NCBI GenBank assembly: GCA_949152475.1
Contig: OX424557.1
Location: forward strand, 25,047,462 to 25,111,461
Length of the DNA stretch: 64,000 bases
Source of the DNA: Terebella lapidaria
Taxonomy: Eukaryota > Annelida > Polychaeta > Terebellida > Terebellidae
Direction: 5' to 3'
Shown: one piece after another, positions 56,311 through 64,000 of the stretch
How positions within the stretch are numbered: the first letter of the stretch is position 1
How the letters are laid out: each line of letters opens with the position of its first letter
Made by a program: the position numbers and the translations under genes
The notes under the pieces: model-generated
What the model saw: only the letters and a program-made list of their open reading frames with translations
The model's database searches: none
Told to the model about the DNA's origin: nothing

Positions 56311-56504
56311 CTTGCCGTTGCTTTGAACAAATTTTGCAATTAGCTCTGCTCGCCGTTGAATCTCACAAAATAGTCTTTCTTGATGTTTTGTGACCTTTTC
56401 GATACATGTAGATCCACTTTTGCAGATATACAACTACAAAATGCACACGTATAGTCCTATCTTTGCACATATACATTTATCTTTGCACATGTGGATACAT
56501 GTAC

Positions 56505-56805
56505 CTGTGACTAATCCGACACTATAGGCAACACATGAGACCTGTATGTTCCGCTGCTTCTGCGTTGTCTCTAGCACGCGAAGAGTGTCCTCGAGCAACT
56601 GCATGTACCCTAAGATCCTTTGCACGTACGTACATGTAACATTCTCCCAATGATCTTCCCCTTGGTTCAAACAGATCACCCTCCTTTCTACCCACCCAGC
56701 TATACGTATATCGACTTCATTGGATGATACATATATTACTTTCACATACACTGCACCATCGTTAATTATTGCGGACAGGTGATTATCCCTATTTACCGCG
56801 AGCAC
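56505..56805 (-). CDS. Possible coding exon upstream of the Rieske gene, unrecognised
   Basis: The minus strand is open for ~100 codons up to a donor ACAG/GTACAT at 56505/56504. The first in-frame ATG in a reasonable context starts MQLLEDTLRVLETTQKQRN and would give a short helical segment ending SVGLVT. There is no matching-phase acceptor that would join it to the Rieske exon cleanly, so it may be an exon of a different transcript or chance. No domain is recognised. Confidence 0.2.
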
Positions 56806-57794
56806 GTGTCACAAATAGGCTTATAATACTACATGATCCCCACTCCGGACTACACCTCTTATAAATGCGAGGCTCCATATGGCTAGACCAGCGTGATCAT
56901 TTTACGTGTAGATCTGCGACCAAATGCATTGATATTGCAACAATGCATTTGGTTGTAGCTCTGGCTCAGATGTATTGTCGACCCTATAGTAACTGCCTTG
57001 ACATGTACAGGTATGTGTAGAGCGCCGGCCTCGGGAAGCAAAGCTCTATCACATACTTACTGAATACTAAACAACCATAAAATATACTCATCTCTCTCTT
57101 TATATATTACAGATTACTGAGTACACGTATATGTTTTGACGATGATGTTTAACCATTTATAATGTATGACTTACGTGTACAAGTATATCAGAGTAGCGGT
57201 AATTTTGTTTGCGATTCGTTTTGGTATACCACTACATGTGTGTGTATGTGTCACTCTTCCTTCATTTATTCTAAAATTCCAACGACACTTCTTTCCCCCG
57301 ACAGCCAGATAGTTTACTCTAGTATATACCCAGTATCAAACACCATGGTTTATAAACACGAACACAAATTCACATTTTCAAAGTTTATTAAGATTCCACA
57401 ATGCACATAATTTACACAAAATTTACAAGAGACTACATGTTTATTTGTATTCCAAATATCCATTTTCAATAATTTCAAAATTGGTGGCACCCACATCAGG
57501 CAATATGTTTACATGTAGATCACAAGCAGTTACATCACACAACTAAATGTTTATATACATATGTATAATATCGTCCTCAATACAGACTGCACACACATGT
57601 ACAGCTATATACAGTGTATTACATTACTTTTAACATGAATGGTAATTTACTCGAGGTACTTTTTAAACGTATACACATTTTTACATAATTCGAACAACCC
57701 TACATATTGCATACGAAAAAAAATATATAACATCGTAAATCATGTCATAACGTAATAAATTCGTCCATTTATCCTGGTTCCAGTCGTCCCATAA
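56806..57794. other. Intergenic, with 3' UTR of the minus-strand small HSP gene
   Basis: The ~350 bases next to 57795 are AT-rich and probably the 3' untranslated region. AATAAA on the minus strand occurs at 57440-57445 and near 57384. The rest shows no gene. Confidence 0.45.
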
Positions 57795-59024
57795 TCACTG
57801 CCGCTGGATGGTGAGAAAGCGTTCCCGCGGTTTCTCCGCCACGTAGGGAGCCGAGATGACCAGTTTCCCGGTGTCAGACACCCGAGACTTGAGCTGGTCC
57901 AGGTCCACGCCTTTCGGAATCGTCAGCGACCGGTGCATTTCAAAGCTGGACATGTTACCGTCGTCCTCGTCCCTGTGTACGGCGTCAATGAGTAGCTCGC
58001 TGCCGGACAGCCTCAGCTTGATATCAGCAGGATCGAACGGCTCGAAGTCAAGCACCTGCTCGAAGTCCTGGTCTCTGGTCTTGATACTTCGAACACCAGT
58101 GGAGGCATCCACTGTTTCTTCGCCGTCTCCACATTGTGAGCTTGGTTTCTCTTCTCCACCCGAATGTCCCGATGGCTTACAGTTGCACTCGATCTTGGTT
58201 TGGCAGGTGTCCGCTTCAGAGCAGCACGACCTTTCATCCATCAGTTCACAATCACAAGGCTCTGTGTCGTGACACTCACCGTCAGGGTCACACTCACACG
58301 TCGTTGTGCAAGCTCCTGCGTCTGCCTTTTCCTCCTCTGCCGCCTGCGTCTTCTCAATAACTTCGAATGTGTCATCTACATCAGATGGCTTTTCCTGTGA
58401 ACTTACGTCTTCGAGTTTCTCCTGCTTCGTCTCCGCCTCTATGTCATGCTTTGGGCTCTCAGTTGGAGGCGATTCCATCTTTCCGTCAGTGATATGCTTC
58501 TTCAAGCCGTAGACAGAGATCCTGCACCTGTCCAGTGGTACCAGTTTTAGACTCCCAGCTTTTATGTCTTCGGGGATTCCAATCTGGCGGACCGCGGTGA
58601 TGCTGTGCCACCCAAGATGATCCCTGGTCACCTTCACAAGCTTGATGGCGACTTTGCCGTCTTGAATCGTGACATCGTTGATGTTCCTGGGCGAGAAGCC
58701 TGGTGGGAGCTGAATCACTTCCGACCAAACCTTCTGTTGGATGCATGGGGTGTTGCACTTCCCGGTAGGTCGTGAGGAATCATCTTTCTTTCCATCGGGC
58801 TGAAAGAACTGGCTCAATATGTCGTCTAGCAGCGAAGCCAGGGTTGGACTCGGGGTTTCTCCACCGTGAGTGGAGTTTCGTGGGTGTCCTCCACGAAAAC
58901 GGCCGGGTCGCATGACCATCGCAGGGGCAAGCAGGTTGCTCTGGCAGCAGGGACCCCAGTCCATTCCACCACAGGTCCGACAGTCGTAACCAGAGGGTTT
59001 CTCAAAGAACAGATATCCCGCCAT
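57795..59024 (-). CDS. Small heat-shock protein with two alpha-crystallin domains
   Basis: An intronless 409-residue chaperone from MAGYLFFEKPSG. The frame stays open to an ATG at 59225, but that ATG lies inside the TATA box (TATAAATG on the minus strand), so it cannot be transcribed as a start. Residues 98-175 form a diverged first alpha-crystallin domain (WSEVIQLPPGFSPRN ... ITAVRQIGIPEDI). Residues 239-282 are a Cys-rich linker (about 13 Cys, with CECDPDGEC and CDCELMDERSCC). Residues 321-395 are the second domain (IKLRLSGSELLIDAVHRD ... FEMHRSLTIPKGVDLDQL). The tail RERFLTIQRQ carries an L-x-I motif. Such proteins hold unfolded clients under stress. It is paired head to head with the gene at 59955 and is nearly identical to it in the last ~85 residues only. 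Confidence 0.9.
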   Translation of the reverse strand: MAGYLFFEKPSGYDCRTCGGMDWGPCCQSNLLAPAMVMRPGRFRGGHPRNSTHGGETPSPTLASLLDDILSQFFQPDGKKDDSSRPTGKCNTPCIQQKVWSEVIQLPPGFSPRNINDVTIQDGKVAIKLVKVTRDHLGWHSITAVRQIGIPEDIKAGSLKLVPLDRCRISVYGLKKHITDGKMESPPTESPKHDIEAETKQEKLEDVSSQEKPSDVDDTFEVIEKTQAAEEEKADAGACTTTCECDPDGECHDTEPCDCELMDERSCCSEADTCQTKIECNCKPSGHSGGEEKPSSQCGDGEETVDASTGVRSIKTRDQDFEQVLDFEPFDPADIKLRLSGSELLIDAVHRDEDDGNMSSFEMHRSLTIPKGVDLDQLKSRVSDTGKLVISAPYVAEKPRERFLTIQRQ

Positions 59025-59224
59025 GTCGCTGTGTAATAAAGGCAGATAATAAAATCTTCTCGCAGAAATCTCTTCTAATTTTCTAGGTCTGGCAAGTTTT
59101 CCTCGATTGTCAGTCCGCGTTTTCACAAGTTGGTCTCTTTGAGTCTTGTTCGCTGTGCTGTGTTGTGATCTTTCTCGAGCTGTTTTCCGAAGCAAGTTTG
59201 AAATTGACGACGAAATTTCTCTCA

Positions 59225-59231
59225 TTTATAC
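59225..59231 (-). promoter_or_regulatory. TATA box of the minus-strand small HSP gene
   Basis: The minus strand reads GGGTATAAATGAGAG. Transcription would start about 30 bases further (~59195), leaving a ~170-base 5' UTR before the ATG at 59024. This excludes the longer reading frame start. Confidence 0.65.
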
Positions 59232-59298
59232 CCACCGACCCAGTGAATGATCAAGCAAATTCTTTGTCTTTCTTGTGAAATGCAGAAGTGCCACAGGC

Positions 59299-59316
59299 TC
59301 CTCGAATGTTCTAGCA
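59299..59316. promoter_or_regulatory. Heat-shock element
   Basis: CTCCTCGAATGTTCTAGCAC contains GAA-NN-TTC (59304-59311) with partial flanking 5-bp units (TCC and GCA), about 75 bases upstream of the minus-strand TATA box. This is the expected position for HSF trimer binding. Confidence 0.6.
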
Positions 59317-59650
59317 CGTGGTCGTGTTTACTCCTTCAATGTTTACAAGTCATGCAAATGTGGGGGAAACCTAACGGGATCAGTATAGTTTCGGCAAATA
59401 ATTGTTAGAAATGTCATGGGGGAACAAAACATAAAACTCGAATAAGTTGTTGCGGTGCGTTTCTAGATGAAACAAAAATAGACTAATAAACACATTGAAG
59501 ATTGTGTTGTCGTAATCATGAAAAATTTGGAACCATTTCCCGACATATATTTTATTGAGCCCATTGTAATTATTAACGCTCAGGCCTATTTTTGTGCGAA
59601 GTAGTGTTGATGCCGTGACAAGCCATGTTAAATTCTTCCGTACGCAGAAG

Positions 59651-59674
59651 AGTTCCAAAACATTCCAGAAAACT
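59651..59674. promoter_or_regulatory. Heat-shock element
   Basis: ATTCCAGAAA gives a perfect TTC-NN-GAA (59663-59670), and AGAAGAGTTCC lies just upstream (59647-59655). The site is ~100 bases upstream of the plus-strand TATA box. Another TTCTGGAA at 59923-59930 falls in the 5' UTR and may be fortuitous. Confidence 0.6.
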
Positions 59675-59765
59675 CGCGCACATGCTGGCCGCTTCACGGC
59701 GTGTATCGAACCATCGAAAACCACCTAGTTCTGAATAACACGCAATATTTAGCAGACATATCCAG

Positions 59766-59773
59766 TATAAATA
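59766..59773 (+). promoter_or_regulatory. TATA box of the plus-strand small HSP gene
   Basis: CCAGTATAAATAGCTCC is a consensus TATA box ~190 bases before the ATG at 59955, implying a start near 59797 and a ~160-base leader, a size similar to that of the divergent partner. Confidence 0.75.
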
Positions 59774-59954
59774 GCTCCAACCTAGTCAGTGGTTTTAAAT
59801 CGAACTAGAATTCGTCACTGACAACAACGACGCATTGACAGAAAATCATCGAAGCTATTTGACAGCGGTGTGCCTGTAAGATTGAACTGTCGAATACACG
59901 GACTGCAAATCAAAGCAACATTTTCTGGAAACTAAATTTGAAATCTACATCGAC

Positions 59955-61202
59955 ATGGCTTGCTGTATTCGTACACATCCCTTTGCCAGTACTTTCTTGG
60001 ATGATTGTCACTGGCCATATGGAAGCGGACAAGGACCGACGCTGATGGACTTACTGCCACGTTCAAGGGGTTTCACCCAGCCTTCACCACGCTGTTGTAG
60101 GAGGTATCAGCCATACGGTACCTCCAGGTTCAACAGATCGGCAGCTCCCGGTGATGTATCCGACGTTGAGGCATTGGTTCCAGCGTTCCTACGTAGACTC
60201 TTCTCATTGGAAGAGGGCAGCAAGGGCAGCAAAACGAAGGATGTAGAGATGATGAAGAAAACTTGGTCAGAGACCATTGAGCTCCCTCCAGGTTTCACGC
60301 CCAGGAATGTCGAGAAAATTGCCATCGACGGCCACAGAGTAATTATCGAGCTTGGGAGGACTTTTATAGACTTCGAAGGTCTTCAAAGTATCACAGCACT
60401 TCGTCACGTCGTTGTTCCAGACGATGTTGTCCCGAAGTCAATCAAGATATCCCGCCTCCCTAACGGTGCAATTGAGCTCAGTGGGATCAGAGAAGCTCCA
60501 CACGAGTCTCAGTGTTGTGGGATGGAAGACTGCGCTGAAAGTAAGTGTGACAAAGAGGCATCAGAGGAACAATGTTCATGCGAAAAAGATGACGAGATGT
60601 CGGCGGATGGTGGACAGGACCAGGAACAAACGACGCCACAGGCTCCCATTAAAACACCGACACCGACAGACGTAGAACAGTCCAGTGATCCCACCTGTGA
60701 AACTGAAGATAAGAAAACTGAGAGCGAAACAAGGACTGAATCTCATAGTGATGGCAGTAATTCGAATGACGCTCCAAACAAGGCCCAAGACTCCATCACC
60801 AAAGTAACTGTCCCTGATTCCTCAGACACAGACGAAGTCGCGAATGTGCCGGAAGACACCAAAACGCTGACCGATGACCAAAAAATGGGAGCCTCGAGTC
60901 CAGACGACCAATCAACTACAGTGGGCATCTTCTTCGAGGAGACCCTGAACCTGGAGCCGTTCGAACCTTCTGAAATCAAGCTGAGGCTGTCCGGCAGCGA
61001 GCTGTTCATTGACGCCATACACAAAGATGAGGACGACGGTAACGTGTCCAGCTTTGAAATGCATCGGTCGCTGACGATCCCGGAAGGGGTGGACCTGGAC
61101 CAGCTGAAGTCTCGGGTGTCTGACACCGGGAAACTGGTCATCTCAGCTCCCTACGTGACGGAGAAACCGCGGGAACGCTTCCTCACCATCCAGCGGCAGT
61201 GA
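59955..61202 (+). CDS. Small heat-shock protein with two alpha-crystallin domains
   Basis: An intronless 415-residue chaperone; the ATG (CGACATGGC) is the first after the TATA-defined leader. Residues 103-178 form a diverged first alpha-crystallin domain (TWSETIELPPGFTPRN ... ITALRHVVVPDDV), which aligns with that of the divergent partner. Residues 179-325 are an acidic, Ser/Thr-rich linker with a short Cys cluster (SQCCGMEDCAESKCDK, EEQCSCEKDD). Residues 326-400 are the second domain, and the C-terminus RERFLTIQRQ is identical to the partner. The N-terminal ~100 residues do not resemble the partner apart from Cys and Gly/Pro richness, so the genes diverged everywhere except the 3' end. AATAAA signals lie at 61428-61437. 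Confidence 0.92.
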   Translation: MACCIRTHPFASTFLDDCHWPYGSGQGPTLMDLLPRSRGFTQPSPRCCRRYQPYGTSRFNRSAAPGDVSDVEALVPAFLRRLFSLEEGSKGSKTKDVEMMKKTWSETIELPPGFTPRNVEKIAIDGHRVIIELGRTFIDFEGLQSITALRHVVVPDDVVPKSIKISRLPNGAIELSGIREAPHESQCCGMEDCAESKCDKEASEEQCSCEKDDEMSADGGQDQEQTTPQAPIKTPTPTDVEQSSDPTCETEDKKTESETRTESHSDGSNSNDAPNKAQDSITKVTVPDSSDTDEVANVPEDTKTLTDDQKMGASSPDDQSTTVGIFFEETLNLEPFEPSEIKLRLSGSELFIDAIHKDEDDGNVSSFEMHRSLTIPEGVDLDQLKSRVSDTGKLVISAPYVTEKPRERFLTIQRQ

Positions 61203-61427
61203 ATAAACGCACAAATTATGTACATAACGTAGGATTATACATGTCCCTATGTGTAGTTTGTCAACTGTAAATATCGTTTGATATAAACGGGACACTGATA
61301 TGAACTGAGGTGTGTTTTGTAAATTTACTTCACAGTATTGTATTTTTCGAAGATGTTTATTGTTCATGATGTAACATGATGTAATGTATATTTAATATAT
61401 ATACTATACATTTACGTATGATCTTAA

Positions 61428-61437
61428 AATAAATAAA
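61428..61437 (+). promoter_or_regulatory. Polyadenylation signals of the plus-strand small HSP gene
   Basis: Two overlapping AATAAA hexamers (AAAATAAATAAAATG) lie 226 bases after the stop codon. Confidence 0.7.
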
Positions 61438-62104
61438 ATGTATAAAAAAGAAATCACTTGTTTTCGTGTTTATTGTATTGTATTCTCCAAACGAAAGTCG
61501 GTGGATACATTGTACTATGGATTTTCGATCGCCGAGCAAATGCGCCCGCCTCCACTGAAGATATCAGAAACTCCTACGATATTGTGGGTTTAATGATATT
61601 GATGAAAGACAACTGACTTGGCTGTATTAATAATCTGTATTTACGTATTTTGAGCGACATGGGTGATAAGTCATTGGGGGGTATAGCCACACTGTAAAAT
61701 TTCAATTTAATACAAACTGCACATATAAACAATATGAACTAGCATCACAGGCACGCTGATCTTAACACACATGCCTCTATTCAGATATTTACATATGTGG
61801 TTACATATATATTACAACTTATCCTACTTCGATGAGTAAAAACGATGAACACATATCAGTGGATTAATTTATTTAATATTCCTATATATATATATGTAAA
61901 CAAATGCAAGAATAGATTGCCATAATTGCACTATATGTGTACATGTATGTAGAATTGTAGATACATATTAGCGGTGGAGCATTGTATATATAGGCCTATT
62001 GTATATTTGCCATTCAAAATAACCTAATAAACTATTCCAATACAGGATAAATAAAATATATCCAATCCCATGTAATACAGTGTTCGATAATCCTTGTGAA
62101 AGAC
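61438..62104. other. Intergenic, with 3' UTR of HDHD2
   Basis: AT-rich convergent intergenic DNA with TATATATA runs near 61885. AATAAA on the minus strand at 61868-61873 could end the HDHD2 transcript. No gene or delimited repeat was recognised. Confidence 0.45.
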
Positions 62105-63787
62105 TTAAACTTGTGAAAGAACATAGTCTGCAACTGCTGCAAAATTGTCAAATACAAAGCTTGGTGGAACGCTGATCTTTGCTTCGTCACCAGCACGATA
62201 TTTGCCTGTAATAGCAAGAAAAAAATAATTCAATATGCCACAAAATTAACCAACTACAATAAATATAATTCTACACGTGCAAGTAAAATTGCAAAGAGTA
62301 TATGTTGTTATGCATTGCACCTGTCTTGACTAGCACGCCCTGTAGTCCCGCCTCCATTGCCGACTCCACGTCCAGGCGCACGTCCTGCAGGTTCAAAGAG
62401 CGGGGGGTGGAGGGGTGGGGGTGGAGGTGGGGGTGGGTAATTCAGTTCATGTTACATATCTAGGTAATTTGTTCACAGTTATTGGACCGATGTTCAAGGG
62501 CTGATCATTTGTATGAGCACAATTTGTACGACACTTCCAGCAGATTGTTCACCACGCAGTTCATGACTATAAGCCTACATTCTAAATCCTGCAATTCTAT
62601 TTCGTATGGAAGTAAAACCCTACTAAAATCCCAACAGCCCTCGACTGTACTCACGTCCCCGACCATGAGGGTGTGTTCGGGTCTGATCTCGGGCATGTCC
62701 TCCAGGGCCGCGCGGTAGAAAGACGTGGCAGGCTTACCAACCAGTTCAGCTTGCCGCTCAGTGGCAAACTCTAGCGCCTTCACAAATGGACCTGATAATA
62801 CGTAGACCTACATGTATCTTGAAAATTGGGAACTTTGGTAGGGCATACACGTGGTGAATATATTGGAAAATGCATTACCAAGGATCATTGCTATACATCG
62901 AAAGTTTACATACATACTTTTTTCTATTACTAAGTGTATGATTGTTGGGTATGTTATGTATGTTGTTGTTGTTCGCAATTCATTGTGTCCTTAAACGAAC
63001 CTACCTGCAAATAATCATACACGTGATCATAACATTCACATTTGATGTTGCAGGATTCACAATTCCATATACATCTAGTATCTCCCTGGACAACACTGTA
63101 CCTGGTCCTAGATGCAGGAGACCATCCTTTCTCGGGTAGTACCTCCCGGCAATCATAGCTATAAAATCTGCACCGTCTAACAATAGTCTGTCATAATAAA
63201 ACGGTCATCCTGTATAGATATGTACATGCATCATATGACGAACTTGTTCTTAAGTGCAGAACTCATTACTGGTATATTTTGCCTGAGGTCTCACGGTCTG
63301 TACCTGAAGGCGGTGTTAAGTTCATTGTAGTTGAAGGTGCTAGGGGCCAGGCCAATAAGTACAGCATTTGGATTTTCGGTGTCAATACCTGGAAAATCAC
63401 ACCCCCAATTTATATGACAACATTGCGCAGAAATGTATCGGCAATATTCTTATATATGCAATAAGTATTATTCCACAAGTACTGTATGTCAACCCAAAAC
63501 ATTTTCGAAGCTCAAATACACGGATGATAGCAACACGTGATGCGACAAAAACAGTACATGTACGTCGCTGTAGGTCACCTTGAAGGTCCTCCATGGCGTC
63601 CGGTTCGACGATGAGATAGGGTCGGAGTCCCCGGGCCTTGATGAGATTGACCGAGGCCGTAAGCGCCGAGAAGATCTCCTCCTCTCGGATGTCAAACCCC
63701 AGACCGACCAGAGTCTCTAGCAGAATCCGCATGGATATCTCGGTCGTGTTGGTGACGAACTTCATCCTGACACCCGCTGCTCGCAGT
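62105..63787 (-). CDS. HDHD2: HDHD2, HAD-like hydrolase (six exons, 5' end outside window)
   Basis: Minus-strand exons: 63787-63579, 63388-63304, 63187-63102, 62791-62655, 62384-62321 and 62205-62105 (stop TAA), all with GT-AG introns and consistent phases. The product is a HAD-superfamily phosphatase-like protein. [18 protein letters not shown] is motif II (Thr-rich). [19 protein letters not shown] and VVGKP-like LVGKP carry the motif III Lys. [14 protein letters not shown] is motif IV with its acidic residues split across an intron. [12 protein letters not shown] and [15 protein letters not shown] match vertebrate HDHD2 better than LHPP. The nucleophile motif (DLSG) must be in an upstream exon beyond 64000, since 63788-64000 has none. 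The substrate is unknown. Confidence 0.92.
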
Positions 63788-64000
63788 CTGGATTTATTAG
63801 TGTTCTGCGTGTAATTGTTGTTTACGATTGTGACCATTGCGATAGCAATCTTAGATAAAGTTCGTATGTTCGAGAAGCGGGCAAAAAGCTATTGCTCTCA
63901 GTTCTGCGAGTATATTTTTCCACATTGTTATGTAATTTAAGTACATTTGTACACCATAAATCCGGAGGTATTTCAAAACATATCTTTCAATGATTTAACA
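63788..64000 (-). other. HDHD2 intron 1 (partial)
   Basis: Upstream of the acceptor AAATCCAG at 63788 the sequence is AT-rich with no exon encoding the expected N-terminal aspartate motif. It is read as intron running out of the window. Confidence 0.6.

Noticed and set aside
59024-59225. 67-residue N-terminal extension of the minus-strand small HSP
   Set aside because: The upstream ATG is within the TATA box, so that codon should not be in the transcript.
62105-63787. LHPP as the identity of the HAD gene
   Set aside because: [19 protein letters not shown] and RYYPRKDGL fit HDHD2 better, and LHPP-specific segments are not seen.
1-64000. Retroviral, LTR or Polinton-like fossils
   Set aside because: No reverse transcriptase, integrase, capsid or protein-primed polymerase motif and no LTR pair were recognised.

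Overview
The window is eukaryotic (metazoan) DNA. It has spliced genes with GT-AG introns, canonical polyadenylation signals and TATA boxes, and most of it is transposon-derived or tandemly repeated. The genes (centrin-3, a Rieske-domain RFESD-like protein, two tandem-domain small heat-shock proteins, HDHD2) are animal genes. The repeat load suggests a marine invertebrate, but the sequence does not let me name a phylum.

Layout. From 1 to 12.7 kb lies a head-to-tail array of a ~1,372-bp unit in two subfamilies, interrupted by a ~2.3-kb element with the same kind of ends. From 12.8 to 22 kb there is a second hairpin-ended element, a non-autonomous Mutator-like (MULE) element with 116-bp inverted repeats and a 9-bp target duplication, an inverted repeat pair and a snap-back palindrome. 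From 22 to 33 kb there is a 67-bp minisatellite, then several members of a second hairpin-ended family (called here the TTACCGG family), including a near-perfect 2,492-bp tandem duplication. From 33.1 to 40.9 kb lies a near-complete Helentron-type Helitron (STPR repeats, zinc knuckles, OTU, Rep, PIF1-like helicase, EEP endonuclease) with one apparent frameshift, followed by a hairpin minisatellite. From 42 to 46.6 kb there is more satellite, a cluster of covarying hairpins and a 1.1-kb inverted-repeat element.

Host genes occupy the right third. Centrin-3 (+, six coding exons, 167 aa) has a 17-nt coding part of exon 1 and a 3.75-kb intron 1 filled by nested transposons, the outer one a hAT element with a perfect 8-bp target duplication. 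It converges on an RFESD-like Rieske gene (-), whose intron holds a twelve-copy ~147-bp satellite. Next is a head-to-head pair of small heat-shock protein genes, each with two alpha-crystallin domains, separated by a short promoter region with TATA boxes and heat-shock elements on both sides. The last gene is HDHD2 (-), whose first exon lies beyond the window.

The observation that best fits a previously undescribed system is the pair of hairpin-ended repeat families. In both, the stems differ between copies by compensatory changes that keep pairing, the two ends of one element change together, and copies are joined head to tail. This suggests functional terminal hairpins, perhaps recognised as folded single strands. 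No coding region for a mobilising enzyme was found in these repeats.
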